Source of the DNA: Aeromonas taiwanensis
Lineage (GTDB): Bacteria > Pseudomonadota > Gammaproteobacteria > Enterobacterales > Aeromonadaceae
DNA: 64,000 nucleotides
Reading direction: 5' to 3'
Assembly (NCBI RefSeq): GCF_000820165.1
Contig: NZ_CDDD01000008.1
Coordinates: 1-64,000, forward strand
Shown: piece after piece, positions 1-8,547 of the stretch
Position numbering within the stretch: position 1 is the stretch's first letter
Layout of the letters: every line of letters starts with the position of its first letter
The notes under the pieces: model-generated
Databases searched by the model: none
What the model saw: only the letters and a program-made list of their open reading frames with translations
Told to the model about the DNA's origin: nothing
Program-made: the position numbers and the translations under genes

Positions 1-1
1 C

Positions 2-310
2 CCCCAGACCCCGCCCCTGTTCGAGGGGCGCGACTACGGGGACGACCTCAAGGTGCTCAAGGCGGGGCTAGACAACCTGGGCTGCGCCATCCCCACCCTC
101 TACAAGCAGTACGCCGAGCTGTGCGAGCCGGGGGGCGTGCAGTTCGTGGACTTTGGCATCGACCCCGACTTCAACCACTGCATCGACGGCCTGGTCTGGG
201 TGGACGTGCACCGCATCAAGCCCCACAAGCGGGCGCGCTATATCGGCGCCCCCGTCCAGGCTGACGTCGCCAGCCAGCCGTCACGGCAACAAAAAGAAGA
301 GGGAGGCTGA
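2..310 (+). CDS. C-terminal part of a GNAT/acyltransferase 'hemolysin-like' protein (5' truncated by window)
   Basis: The reading frame is open from base 2 to a TGA at 310, so only the last ~102 residues are visible. The piece PTLYKQYAELCEPGGVQF, then FGIDPDFNHCIDGLVWVDV, resembles the C-terminus of the lysophospholipid acyltransferase/putative hemolysin proteins of Vibrio and relatives. These are thought to act on acyl chains at the membrane. The internal GTG at 53 is not a believable start because coding continues upstream of it. The tail after ARYIG is charged and low in conservation. Family assignment is from memory of the motif, so it is moderate. Confidence 0.6.
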   Translation, partial: PQTPPLFEGRDYGDDLKVLKAGLDNLGCAIPTLYKQYAELCEPGGVQFVDFGIDPDFNHCIDGLVWVDVHRIKPHKRARYIGAPVQADVASQPSRQQKEEGG

Positions 311-326
311 TGCCTCCCTCTTCTTT
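293..326. terminator. Bidirectional rho-independent terminator
   Basis: A perfect 15-bp stem (293-307 with 312-326) closes a TGAT loop that contains the stop codon of the upstream gene. A-rich and T-rich flanks on the two sides let it serve both the rightward acyltransferase gene and the convergent SelW-like gene ending at 341. Confidence 0.85.
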
Positions 327-340
327 GTCATCTTCACGCC

Positions 341-652
341 TCATTCGGTTGCGGGCTTGCGATCCGCGTGGCCGAGGTCGCGCTCGGGGGCGATGACATC
401 GCGCACCCGCTGCTTGATCTCCTTGGCCTCCGGGAAGCCCTCGTCCGCCACCCGATCCCACACCAGCACCCCGTCCACCAGGATGCGGAATTCCCCCTTG
501 CTGGCGGGCACCAGCGCCACCTCGCCGAGTTCGCTGTCAAAGGTGGAGAGCAGCTCCTGGGCCAGCCAGGCCGCCCGCAGCATCCAGCGGCAGAGGGTGC
601 AGTAACGGATTTCGATGCGCGGTTTGTTCATCGGAATTTGTGTCTCTGTCAT
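341..652 (-). CDS. SelT/SelW/SelH (Rdx) family thioredoxin-like protein
   Basis: A 103-residue protein with a CxxC redox motif near the N-terminus (RYCTLCRW), followed by the pattern of a short thioredoxin-like fold (TFDSELGEVAL, GEFRILVDG). This is typical of bacterial SelW-like proteins, where Cys replaces selenocysteine. The family is assumed to do thiol-disulfide chemistry, but substrates are unknown. The ATG overlaps the stop of the upstream SAH-hydrolase-like gene as ATGA, with GGAG seven bases upstream, so the two are translationally coupled. Confidence 0.8.
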   Translation of the reverse strand: MTETQIPMNKPRIEIRYCTLCRWMLRAAWLAQELLSTFDSELGEVALVPASKGEFRILVDGVLVWDRVADEGFPEAKEIKQRVRDVIAPERDLGHADRKPATE

Positions 653-1770
653 GGGGTGACTCCGTGAAAATCGGTTAACCAGTGGCGGGCGATGCGCTGC
701 ATGGTGGCCTCGGGCAGTTCGTGCAGGCCTGCGTCAGATGCCTGCCGGGCCAGCAGGTGCACCCCTTCGATGATCTCCGCCAGCACCAGATAGACATATT
801 CGCCGATGACGGCGCCGTGCACGAAGTTGACCGCCTCACCCCGGTTGAGCAGGAAGATGGTGCTGCCGTCGGGACGGGTCAGGGCCAGCACGTGGGGGCA
901 CACCTCCTCGCTCGGCCAGGGCAGCTGGGAGAGGCAGAACGCGAACTCGTCGTCGGCGGAGGTGACGGACGCCAGCATGGCGCCGGGGCGCAGGGCCTGC
1001 AGATCCGCCAGATCGAGGGAGCCGTTGCCGGTGGAGCAGATCACCAGCTCGGCCCGCGCCAGGGCCTCGGCCTTGTTCACCAGCTTGAAGCCGTGGGAGA
1101 GCGCCTCCACCTGGCGCAGGGCATCCGTCTCCACCAGCTCCAGGTGCAGGTTGCGGCAGCGCAGCTCGCGGGCGATGCTGCGCCCCACCTTGCCATAGCC
1201 AAACAGGGCGGCCTGACAGACGTTGAAGGTGCGCCTCAGTGTGCGCGCCAGGGACTCGGCGGAGTAGACCACGCTCAGGCCGATCTGGATATCTTCCGCC
1301 TGCTTGAGGGGGCTGCGGGCCACCGAGATGACGGGGGCCGCCAGGTGCTCCTGCTCGTAACGCTGATGGCCGTTCTCGGTCATCTCCACCACCCCGATGA
1401 AGCGTTCGCCAAAGTGCTCGGCCAGCACCGCCTGGCTCTTGGCAAAGTAGCCACCGATGTCGAGGATGATGAGCCGCTCATGCTCCCGCACCAGGGGGGC
1501 AATCTGGTCGATGACCCCCTCGGGATCCGAGGTCCAGTGACGATTGAGGGGCAATACGGGGTAGTGCTGCTGTGCCCAGGCCAGGGTAGGTCCGTGCACG
1601 GACTTGGGTTTGGGCAGGATGGCGCCGACCCGCCCCACCTGGTCGAGCACCTGGATGAAGTGGGGTCTGTCGGGCAGCAAATGGGTCACCAGCAGGATGC
1701 AGAGATCCCCGAGGCGTCCCTGTTCGGTGAAATGGCTAAAAAACAGATGCTCAGATCCCTGACTGTGCAA
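649..1770 (-). CDS. S-adenosylhomocysteine hydrolase-like NAD-binding protein
   Basis: A 373-residue protein read from a TTG at 1770, which is preceded at six bases by a perfect AAGGAGG (1777-1783). The frame stays open further upstream but has no better signal. The centre carries a Rossmann fingerprint, GYGKVGRSIARELR, and the blocks DIGGYF, VEMTENGHQRY and NRGEAVNFVHGAVIG, which echo adenosylhomocysteinase. It is shorter than a genuine AhcY (~430-470 aa) and catalytic residues cannot be confirmed by eye. Function is therefore an NAD-dependent SAH-hydrolase-like enzyme of unknown substrate. It is coupled to the SelW-like gene. Confidence 0.6.
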   Translation of the reverse strand: MHSQGSEHLFFSHFTEQGRLGDLCILLVTHLLPDRPHFIQVLDQVGRVGAILPKPKSVHGPTLAWAQQHYPVLPLNRHWTSDPEGVIDQIAPLVREHERLIILDIGGYFAKSQAVLAEHFGERFIGVVEMTENGHQRYEQEHLAAPVISVARSPLKQAEDIQIGLSVVYSAESLARTLRRTFNVCQAALFGYGKVGRSIARELRCRNLHLELVETDALRQVEALSHGFKLVNKAEALARAELVICSTGNGSLDLADLQALRPGAMLASVTSADDEFAFCLSQLPWPSEEVCPHVLALTRPDGSTIFLLNRGEAVNFVHGAVIGEYVYLVLAEIIEGVHLLARQASDAGLHELPEATMQRIARHWLTDFHGVTP

Positions 1771-1810
1771 CTGTGGCCTCCTTAGCGTGCCGCGGGAAAG
1801 CAGGCAAACA

Positions 1811-1831
1811 GAACCCGGCAAAGCCGGGTTC
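1811..1831 (-). terminator. Leader hairpin or weak terminator upstream of the SAH-hydrolase-like gene
   Basis: A 9-bp perfect stem (1811-1819 with 1823-1831, AAA loop on the plus strand) is followed on the minus strand only by a poor U-tract. It lies 124 bp past the membrane-protein gene but also downstream of a good promoter at 1891-1920. It may end the upstream transcript or act in the leader of the downstream gene. Confidence 0.4.
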
Positions 1832-1890
1832 TGTGTGTGTCCAGATAATGAAAATCCTTTTTATCTGAAAGCACCATGGGTCTCAATCTT

Positions 1891-1920
1891 TATCTACACA
1901 GACTATGACAAGCCCGTCAA
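1891..1920 (-). promoter_or_regulatory. Putative sigma-70 promoter for the SAH-hydrolase/SelW pair
   Basis: On the minus strand, TTGACG (1915-1920), an 18-base spacer and TAGATA (1891-1896) lie in an AT-rich stretch that stands out from the GC-rich surroundings. Transcription would start near 1884, giving a leader of ~115 nt that contains the 1811-1831 hairpin. Confidence 0.5.
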
Positions 1921-1954
1921 TTTATACGGTAATAGCCTGTTTTTTATACTTAAA

Positions 1955-2689
1955 TCAATAAAGAGAGGCCTCTGGCCACACCCACCACAGGCTCACGCCT
2001 GCCCCTATCCCCGCCACCAGGATAAGCAGACCCCAACGGGTCAGTCCCGGGCGACTGTGCAGCGCCCGCTCAAGCAGGGGCAGCAACCAGACCGGCAGCA
2101 GCACCAAGAGCGGCACTTCCACGTACTGCCAGGCCAGCATCTGCACGAAGGCGAGCGCCAGTCCCAGGCTACTTGGCGACACCTTGACGCCGGCAAAGGC
2201 GCCGAGCAGGGCGCGGAACCCGGCGAAGGCGGCCAGGGCCCCCGCGAGCTGGGCGATGAGCAGGCTGCCGTCGATACCGATGACCAGCGCCAGCCAGATG
2301 AAGCCGAGGGCGAAACCGAGCCCCTCCTCGCTGTCAGCGTACCAGCGCGTCCAGCCATACCAGGCGATGGCGGGCAACAGGGCCAGCCAGATCCCGGGTT
2401 CGCTGCCGAGCACGGAGGAGAGTCCCAGCCACCACACCAGGGCGCCCAGCAGGGCGAAGATCGCGAGGGCAACGCGCTTGTCGGCCTGCTGCGCCAGGGC
2501 GGGCACCAGCAGGGTGAGCGGCAGCCACTGCCACGCCTTGGCCGGCACACCATAGGCGCCCCCCAGCAGGCAGCCCAGCAGCCAGAGGGCCAGCGCCCCC
2601 CACAGATACCCCAGCCGCGACCAGCGCCATGACAGCAAAGCGGCCCCCAAAGGGGCCGCCAGGGTTTGAAGCAGAAGTGCTGCGCCCAT
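1955..2689 (-). CDS. Polytopic inner-membrane protein of unknown function
   Basis: A 244-residue, Leu/Ala/Trp-rich protein made of about seven or eight hydrophobic segments from the very N-terminus (GAALLLQTLAAPLGAALL) to the C-terminus (WGLLILVAGIGAGVSLWW). I recognise no family motif. Its ATG shares one base with the TAA of yceI (TAATG), so it is translationally coupled to YceI. In other bacteria YceI genes often sit beside a cytochrome b561 gene. This protein lacks an obvious conserved His pattern, so that role is not claimed. Confidence 0.75.
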   Translation of the reverse strand: MGAALLLQTLAAPLGAALLSWRWSRLGYLWGALALWLLGCLLGGAYGVPAKAWQWLPLTLLVPALAQQADKRVALAIFALLGALVWWLGLSSVLGSEPGIWLALLPAIAWYGWTRWYADSEEGLGFALGFIWLALVIGIDGSLLIAQLAGALAAFAGFRALLGAFAGVKVSPSSLGLALAFVQMLAWQYVEVPLLVLLPVWLLPLLERALHSRPGLTRWGLLILVAGIGAGVSLWWVWPEASLY

Positions 2690-3249
2690 TACTTGCGCAC
2701 ACCTTCGACAAACAGGTTGATGCTCATCTCGTCCGGGATGTTCGGCACCATGTAGTTCACGCCAAAGTCGCTGCGCTTGATGGTGGTGGTGGCGTTGAAG
2801 CCGCTGCGGTAGCCACCCCAGGGATCCTTGCCTTCACCGATGTGGACCATGTCGAAGGCCACTTCCTTGGAGACGCCGTGCAGGGTCAAAGTCCCCTTGA
2901 GCACGCCCTTCTCCTTGGTGCCTTCATAACCGGAGCTGACGAAGGTCATCTTGGGGAACTGCTTCACGTCCAGGAAGTCGGGGCTGCGCAGGTGCTTGTC
3001 ACGGGCTTCGTGGTTGGAGTCCACGCTGGCGGCATCGATCTCGAAGCTCGCCTTGGCCGCCGCCGGGTTGGCGTCGTCCATGCTGAAGGTACCGCTGAAG
3101 GTGTTGAACCGGCCGATGAGCTCGGAGAAGCCGAGGTGGCCCACCTTGAACTGGACAGTGGTGTGCGCCGCGTCGACGTCGTAATCGGCCGCCATCAGGG
3201 GAGCCGCCATAAACAGGCAGGAGGCCAGCAGGGCCTTGGTCATTTTCAT
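2689..3249 (-). CDS. YceI family periplasmic lipocalin-like protein
   Basis: A 186-residue protein with a signal peptide (cut after the MAAPLMAA segment) and the YceI fold signature: DAAHTTVQFKVGHLGFS, FSGTF, DVKQFPKMTF, LTLHGVSKEVAF, and the GFNATTTIKRSDFGV block near the C-terminus. Members form a beta-barrel that binds polyisoprenoid lipids in the periplasm. It heads a two-gene unit with the membrane protein at 1955-2689 and is divergent from a LysR regulator, which may control it. Confidence 0.9.
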   Translation of the reverse strand: MKMTKALLASCLFMAAPLMAADYDVDAAHTTVQFKVGHLGFSELIGRFNTFSGTFSMDDANPAAAKASFEIDAASVDSNHEARDKHLRSPDFLDVKQFPKMTFVSSGYEGTKEKGVLKGTLTLHGVSKEVAFDMVHIGEGKDPWGGYRSGFNATTTIKRSDFGVNYMVPNIPDEMSINLFVEGVRK

Positions 3250-3313
3250 TCCGATCGTTCCTTCATTAGGGGTTCACATCTGTGAACGAGATGCTAACCT
3301 CCAAGTAGTAATA

Positions 3314-3343
3314 GATAATCATCGATTTATTAAAATAATTATC
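3314..3343. promoter_or_regulatory. Candidate LysR operator in the yceI/lysR divergent region
   Basis: In the AT-rich 109-bp gap between the divergent yceI and LysR genes, GATAAT (3314-3319) is mirrored by ATTATC (3338-3343). An inverted pair like this between a LysR gene and its neighbour is the usual arrangement. The match itself is short, so support is mostly positional. Confidence 0.3.
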
Positions 3344-3358
3344 AACCGAGAGTGGAAT

Positions 3359-4261
3359 ATGGATCAGATAGCCGCCATGCGTACCTTCATCAAGGTGGTG
3401 GAGTGCCAGAGCTTTACCCGGGCTGCCCACCAGCTTGGCATCTCGGTCGCCATGACCTCCAAGCTGATGCAGCAGCTGGAGGAGTCCCTGTCGACCCGGC
3501 TGCTGTCGCGCACCACTCGCCAGGTCAACCCCACCGAGGCGGGCCTCTTCTATTACCAGCGCTCCCAGGCCCTGCTGGCGGAGCTGGAAGAGACCCACAG
3601 CCAGCTCACCCGCAACAACCAGCAGCCCCAGGGCACCCTCAAGCTGTCGGTGCCCATGGACTTTGGCTACCTGCACCTCTCCCCCGCCCTGCCGCTGTTT
3701 CGCGAGCGCTTTCCCGAGCTCAAGCTGGAGATAGAGTACAGCGACCGGCGGGTCGCCCTGGTGGAGGAGGGCTTCGATCTGGCGCTGCGCATCGGCAACC
3801 TGCCGGACTCCTCCCTGGTGGCCAAGCCGCTCGCCATGATGAGACTGGTGGTGTGCGCCAGCCCCGACTACCTCGCCCGCCGGGGCACTCCCAGGACCCC
3901 GGAGGATCTCAAGCAGCACGACTGCCTCATCTACACCCTGACCCAGCCGGACTGGGTCTTCAAGCGGGATGGGGAGCAGCTGAGCGTGCGCCCCCAGGGG
4001 CCCCTTCGCGCCAACAACGGCGTGGCCCTGACCCGGGCGGCCTGCGACCACCAGGGCATCATACTGCAGCCCACCTTCATCGTCGGCGATGCGCTGCGCT
4101 CGGGGGAGCTGGTGCCCTTGCTGCCGGAGTGGGAGAAGGGACAGGTGGGGCTCTATGCCCTCTACCCGCATCGCCGCTTCATCTCCGCCAAGGTGCGCTG
4201 CTTCATCGAATTCGTGCAGGAGCGCTACCTGGCGCCCCACTACTGGGACAGGGAGACCTGA
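3359..4261 (+). CDS. LysR family transcriptional regulator
   Basis: A 300-residue protein from the ATG at 3359. The open frame extends 41 codons further upstream, but that extension is AT-rich intergenic sequence. The N-terminal winged HTH reads MDQIAAMRTFIKVVECQSFTRAA..., with SMLMQQLEE-like recognition helix and TTRQVNPTEAG. The effector domain runs from about residue 88 to the end. This subgroup (with the LPVPMDFGYLHL-type linker) often controls divergent oxidoreductase or transport genes. The ligand is unknown; the divergent yceI unit is the natural target candidate. Confidence 0.9.
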   Translation: MDQIAAMRTFIKVVECQSFTRAAHQLGISVAMTSKLMQQLEESLSTRLLSRTTRQVNPTEAGLFYYQRSQALLAELEETHSQLTRNNQQPQGTLKLSVPMDFGYLHLSPALPLFRERFPELKLEIEYSDRRVALVEEGFDLALRIGNLPDSSLVAKPLAMMRLVVCASPDYLARRGTPRTPEDLKQHDCLIYTLTQPDWVFKRDGEQLSVRPQGPLRANNGVALTRAACDHQGIILQPTFIVGDALRSGELVPLLPEWEKGQVGLYALYPHRRFISAKVRCFIEFVQERYLAPHYWDRET

Positions 4262-4283
4262 GGCGCCGGAGCGGGAGAGAGGA

Positions 4284-4691
4284 TCAGGCCTTGGGAGGGA
4301 GCGGCAGATCGGCCAGCAGCAGGGTCTCCTGCTGCACTATCTGCCAGCGTGGCAAGCGCTGCTGCAAGGTGGCGAGCTGCGCCTCGCCCAGGGTGTAAGG
4401 CAGGGTAATGCGCAGGCAGTGGCAGTCCAGCATGGCCGCGAGCTGCAGGATGAGGGCAAGGTTGGCCTCGTCACTCTTGTGCCTGTTGATGCGCCTGGCC
4501 AGCTCATGGCGAAAATGGGTCTCGGGATCCTGGGTCATCGCCTGCCAGCCGTAGCCGAACAGCGGGATGAAGGCGCTGATGATGCCAAGGGCGGTCAGCG
4601 GCTGCTTGGGCGGGTGATAGAGGGCGTTGAGATCCAGCAGGATGGGGCTTTGATGGGGCTCACGACTGCCGGATAAAATAGCATTGCTCAT
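4284..4691 (-). CDS. Hypothetical protein, 135 aa
   Basis: I do not recognise this protein. It starts with an ATG that has AAGG seven bases upstream. It has no signal peptide and one moderately hydrophobic stretch ([16 protein letters not shown]). The middle ([34 protein letters not shown]) is probably helical. It is divergent from fhs with 66 bp between start codons and converges on the LysR gene with a 22-bp gap. Base composition matches its neighbours. Confidence 0.65.
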   Translation of the reverse strand: MSNAILSGSREPHQSPILLDLNALYHPPKQPLTALGIISAFIPLFGYGWQAMTQDPETHFRHELARRINRHKSDEANLALILQLAAMLDCHCLRITLPYTLGEAQLATLQQRLPRWQIVQQETLLLADLPLPPKA

Positions 4692-4757
4692 TGGATAACC
4701 TTGTTGATTCCTCTAGACTTCGCCGCATATTTGACCCGACATGCCAACGAGGTGCTG

Positions 4758-6488
4758 ATGCTAAGCGATATCGAGATCTCCCGCCAGTCCCCCCGTCTCC
4801 CCGTCCACGCGCTGGCCGAGCGCCTCGCCATCCCGCCGCACCTGCTCCACCCCCATGGCCACTACAAGGGCAAGCTGGACCTGGAGCTGCTCAAGCAGGC
4901 CCCCCCACACGCCGGCAAGCTGGTGCTGGTGAGCGCCATCACCCCGACGCCCCTCGGCGAGGGCAAGACGGTCACCACGATCGGGCTCGCCATGGGGCTC
5001 AATCACATCGGCCACCCCGGCATCGCCACCATACGCCAGCCGAGCCTGGGCCCCGTGTTCGGGGTCAAGGGGGGCGCCGCCGGGGGCGGCATGGCCCAGG
5101 TGGTGCCGATGGAGGAGATGAATCTCCACCTCACCGGGGATTTTCACGCCCTCAGTGCCGCCCATAACCTGGCGGCCGCCGCCCTGGATGCCCGCCTGTT
5201 CCACGAACAGAAGCTGGGCGACCAGTTCACCACCAGAACCGGCCTGACCCGGCTCGATATCGACCCGGCCAACATCCTCTGGCCCCGCACCCTCGACATG
5301 AACGACCGCGCCCTGCGCCACCTCACCATAGGCCAGGGTGGCACCGCCGACGGTGTCGAGCGCCCCGATCGCTTCGTCATCACCGCCGCCTCCGAGCTGA
5401 TGGCCATCCTGGCGCTGGCGAGCGATCTGAAGGATTTGCGCGCGCGCATCGGTCGCATCCAGCTGGCACTCGATCTCCACGGCAACCCCGTCACCGCCGA
5501 GCAGCTCGAGGTCGCGGGCGCCATGACGGTACTGCTGAAGGATGCCCTGCAGCCCACCCTGATGCAAACCACGGAGCAGACCCCGGTGCTGGTACACGCA
5601 GGCCCCTTTGCCAACATCGCCCACGGCAACTCCTCGGTCATCGCGGATCGCATGGCCCTCGGCCTCGCCGACTATGTGGTGACCGAGGCGGGCTTCGGCT
5701 CCGACATGGGGCTGGAGAAGTTCTTCAACATCAAGGGCCGCCAGTCCGGCCTCGCCCCTGCCTGCGTGGTGCTGGTGGCCACGGTGCGCGGCCTCAAGGC
5801 CAACAGCGGCCTGCTCGACATCCGCCCGGGCCAGCCCCTGCCCGAGAGCCTGTTGGGGGAAGATCTCGCCACCCTGCGCCAGGGCTGCGCCAACCTCGCC
5901 TGGCACATCGCCAACGCCCGCCGCTACGGGGTGCCCGTGGTGGTCGCCATCAACCGCTTCCCCACCGACAGCGAGGCCGAGCTGGCCCTGCTGGAGCAGG
6001 AGGCGCGCCAGGCGGGGGCCCAGGGAGTCGCCCTCTCCCAGGCCTTCACCCAGGGGGGGGCCGGCGCCGCCGAGCTCGCCCGGGCCGTGGTCAGCGCCTG
6101 CGCACAACCGAGCAAGCCCCGCCTGCTCTACCCCGACGAGATGAGCCTGGCGGCCAAGCTCGCCACCCTGGTGGAGTGCGGCTATGGCGGTCGTGGCGTC
6201 ACCCTCTCGGACAAGGCCCGCCAGCAGCTGGCCCGACTCTCGGCGGCGGGCTGGGATCACCTGCCCATCTGCATGGCCAAGACGCCCCTCTCCATCAGCC
6301 ATGACCCCGCCAGGAAGGGGGTGCCGACGGACTTCGAGGTGCCCGTCGAGGAGGTGAGGCTCTGCGCCGGTGCCGGCTTCGTCTACGCCCTCGCGGGCCC
6401 CATCATGACCATGCCGGGCCTTGGCAGCCTGCCGGCCTATCGTCATATCGATATCGATGATAACGGAGAGATCATTGGGCTGAGCTAA
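4758..6488 (+). CDS. fhs: Formate--tetrahydrofolate ligase
   Basis: A 576-residue enzyme that makes 10-formyl-THF from formate, THF and ATP. The P-loop region [19 protein letters not shown], the glycine-rich [14 protein letters not shown] and [17 protein letters not shown] are diagnostic. I chose the ATG at 4758, with GAGG a few bases upstream and the usual family length. The TTG at 4701 would add 19 atypical residues. Many gamma-proteobacteria lack fhs. Its presence next to folE allows a one-carbon/formate theme, but the two genes are on different strands with a chemoreceptor between. Confidence 0.95.
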   Translation: MLSDIEISRQSPRLPVHALAERLAIPPHLLHPHGHYKGKLDLELLKQAPPHAGKLVLVSAITPTPLGEGKTVTTIGLAMGLNHIGHPGIATIRQPSLGPVFGVKGGAAGGGMAQVVPMEEMNLHLTGDFHALSAAHNLAAAALDARLFHEQKLGDQFTTRTGLTRLDIDPANILWPRTLDMNDRALRHLTIGQGGTADGVERPDRFVITAASELMAILALASDLKDLRARIGRIQLALDLHGNPVTAEQLEVAGAMTVLLKDALQPTLMQTTEQTPVLVHAGPFANIAHGNSSVIADRMALGLADYVVTEAGFGSDMGLEKFFNIKGRQSGLAPACVVLVATVRGLKANSGLLDIRPGQPLPESLLGEDLATLRQGCANLAWHIANARRYGVPVVVAINRFPTDSEAELALLEQEARQAGAQGVALSQAFTQGGAGAAELARAVVSACAQPSKPRLLYPDEMSLAAKLATLVECGYGGRGVTLSDKARQQLARLSAAGWDHLPICMAKTPLSISHDPARKGVPTDFEVPVEEVRLCAGAGFVYALAGPIMTMPGLGSLPAYRHIDIDDNGEIIGLS

Positions 6489-6513
6489 ATGGCCGGGTAA
6501 GGGGTCTGGCGTC

Positions 6514-6543
6514 GGCCGATTACGCTTCGCTAATCGACCCTAC
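6514..6543. repeat. Palindromic intergenic repeat (GATTACGC/GCTAATC type)
   Basis: Downstream of fhs lies a short palindrome whose core pairs CGATTA-CGC with GCG-TAATCG around a TTC/GAA centre, ending in CGACCCTAC. Elements of this shape (GTAGGG...GATTAGCG...) recur between genes in many proteobacterial genomes. Only one copy is seen in this window, so calling it dispersed is inference. Confidence 0.5.
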
Positions 6544-6568
6544 GGTCAAAAAAACTGCCAGAAACGAC

Positions 6569-6594
6569 AAGGCCCCGCCAATTGGCGGGGCCTT
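6569..6594. terminator. Bidirectional terminator between fhs and the chemoreceptor gene
   Basis: A perfect 11-bp stem (6569-6579 with 6584-6594) closes an AATT loop between two converging genes. The T-tract is short on both sides, but the stem is very strong. Confidence 0.75.
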
Positions 6595-6616
6595 TCGTTA
6601 TCACGCCAGCAAGGCT

Positions 6617-8266
6617 TTAGAGGGTAAAGCGCTGGGTCATATGGTGCAGGGTATTGGCCAGCTTGCTCAGCTCGACACAGGCCTGGGCCGTCTGCTGCGC
6701 CCCCAGGGCGTTCTCGTCGGCGGCGGCATGGATGTTGACGATGCTGCGGTTGAGCTCCTCGGTCACCGCATTCTGCTGCTCGGTGGCGGTGGCGATCAGG
6801 GTGTTCATGTCGGTGATCTGGGTGACGGCACCGTTGATGCTGTCGATGCTGCCCCCCGCCTCCCGCGCCAGCTCGACGCTGCTCTGCATCTGCTGACGGC
6901 TCAGCTGCATGGCGTTGCCCGCCTCGGCGGTGCGCTCCTGCAGCACCTCGATCATCTTGCTGATCTCGGCGGTGGAGGCCTGGGTGCGCTGGGCCAGGGA
7001 GCGGACTTCGTCCGCGACGACCGCAAAGCCACGGCCCTGCTCGCCGGCCCGGGCCGCCTCGATGGCCGCATTGAGGGCCAGCAGGTTGGTCTGCTCCGCG
7101 ATGCCGCGAATGACGTCCAGCACCATGCTGATGCTGGCGCTGTCGGTCTCCAGCTGCTGCACCACGGCGCCCGCCTGCTCTATCTGCTGGGATACCTGTT
7201 CGATGCTGCCGATGGCGCTGCGCACCACCTCATTGCCCATGGTCGAGGTGCGGGAGGCCTGCTTGGCCGCACTCATGGCGTCCGTGGTGTTGCGGGCGAC
7301 CTCGTTGACGGTGGACTGCATCTCGTTCATGGCGGTAGCCACCTGGGAGACCTCGCTCTGCTGGCTGGCCATGCCCTTGGCGGACTGCTCGGAGATGGCG
7401 CTCACCTCCTCCACCGCGCTGCTGAGCTGGCTCACCGAGCCGGCGATCTCGCTCACGAGATCCGCCAGCGCCCCCTGCATCCGGTCGATGGCCGAGCCCA
7501 GCTGACCCAGCTCGTCACGGTTGAAGCGGTTGCCGCGGATCCACTCCTGCAGCTCCCCCTTGCCGAGATCGCCGCTCGCGATGCGCTGGGCCTGGCGCGC
7601 CAGCATGATGAGCGGGTCGCGGATCTGGCGGGTCAGCACCACGGAGAGCACGGTGACCAACCCCAGCCCCAGTACCAAGGCGATGATGATGCTCAGCTTG
7701 GCGCTGTCGAAGGCGCCGACGACCTCGGCACGGGAGCCCACGGAGTAGCCGTGGTTGATGCGGATGAGATCACCCACCGACTTGGTCAGGTTGGTGTAGA
7801 GGGTGATCCCCTCCCCCATGAAGAGGTGCTGGGCCTCAATCAGCTGGCCTGCGTCCTGCATTTGCCGGATGCGCTGGTGCAGGGCGATGTACCTCTCCCA
7901 GTCCGCCTTGACGGTGTCGAAGGTGCGACGCTCCTCCAGATCCTCTGCCCAGATGGTGGCATCGTGGGCCACTATCTGGCGTGCGACCTCCTGCAGGCTC
8001 TTCTCGCTCTCGTTGCGATAATGGGCTCTTTGCTGGGGATCGTCCGCCACCAGGAAGACATCCAGCTCATAGCGGCGCAAGGCATTGATGGTCTCGCCCA
8101 GGGTGCTGGTGCGCACGACCGCGGGCAGGATGCTGTCGGTAAACCCGATGGCGGCCCGGTTCATCTTGCTGAATTCAAACAGTGAGAAGCCGCCGATAAA
8201 GGCCATCATCAGGCCGAGAACGGCAAAGCCGGCGGTAAGTTTCTTGCCTATCGTCATGGTGTTCAT
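6617..8266 (-). CDS. Methyl-accepting chemotaxis protein (4HB sensor, HAMP)
   Basis: A 549-residue transmembrane chemoreceptor. TM1 is at about 12-32, a helical four-helix-bundle periplasmic domain (Tar-like, 4HB_MCP) spans about 33-188, TM2 is at 191-211, HAMP follows, then a long cytoplasmic signalling coiled coil. The conserved hairpin tip reads [34 protein letters not shown]. There is no C-terminal NWETF-type pentapeptide for CheR. The ATG at 8266 has AGGA seven bases upstream; the open frame 33 codons further upstream is atypical. The ligand is unknown. Confidence 0.93.
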   Translation of the reverse strand: MNTMTIGKKLTAGFAVLGLMMAFIGGFSLFEFSKMNRAAIGFTDSILPAVVRTSTLGETINALRRYELDVFLVADDPQQRAHYRNESEKSLQEVARQIVAHDATIWAEDLEERRTFDTVKADWERYIALHQRIRQMQDAGQLIEAQHLFMGEGITLYTNLTKSVGDLIRINHGYSVGSRAEVVGAFDSAKLSIIIALVLGLGLVTVLSVVLTRQIRDPLIMLARQAQRIASGDLGKGELQEWIRGNRFNRDELGQLGSAIDRMQGALADLVSEIAGSVSQLSSAVEEVSAISEQSAKGMASQQSEVSQVATAMNEMQSTVNEVARNTTDAMSAAKQASRTSTMGNEVVRSAIGSIEQVSQQIEQAGAVVQQLETDSASISMVLDVIRGIAEQTNLLALNAAIEAARAGEQGRGFAVVADEVRSLAQRTQASTAEISKMIEVLQERTAEAGNAMQLSRQQMQSSVELAREAGGSIDSINGAVTQITDMNTLIATATEQQNAVTEELNRSIVNIHAAADENALGAQQTAQACVELSKLANTLHHMTQRFTL

Positions 8267-8438
8267 GGCATGTCCTGCATGGGGAAAACAAGTGGCATTG
8301 GTCGGCGCCGGGCCTGGGAGCTCGACCACCGTCACCGCCATCCATAGCAGTACATAAAGCCTCACCCGCGTCGGTACCCGCGAAAGAGGCGCCGCGCCCT
8401 GGCGTCCCCCGGGGCGATATCACTCGCCGCAAGGGAGC

Positions 8439-8459
8439 CGGCTGACCAGTGGTCAGCCG
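8439..8459. repeat. 21-bp perfect palindrome upstream of the chemoreceptor
   Basis: Ten-base arms CGGCTGACCA and TGGTCAGCCG flank a single G. It sits 173 bp in front of the chemoreceptor start and 89 bp beyond folE. No T-tract follows on either strand, so it is not an obvious terminator. It may be an operator or an mRNA hairpin. Confidence 0.5.
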
Positions 8460-8525
8460 ACGGCACGAAGAGCCATATCGGCCGACGCGGACATGGCTTT
8501 AGGGATTTTCAGAAAATAATGGGAT

Positions 8526-8543
8526 CAGGGGGCAAGCCCCCTG
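8526..8543 (-). terminator. folE terminator
   Basis: Immediately after the folE stop, a CAGGGGG/CCCCCTG stem with a four-base loop is followed on the minus strand by ATCCCATTATTTTC. The U-tract is displaced and imperfect. Confidence 0.6.
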
Positions 8544-8547
8544 CGAC

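Noticed and set aside
682-1785. A 367-codon plus-strand frame opposite the SAH-hydrolase-like gene
   Set aside because: No ribosome site and typical antisense composition; the minus-strand protein has a Rossmann motif and a perfect AAGGAGG.
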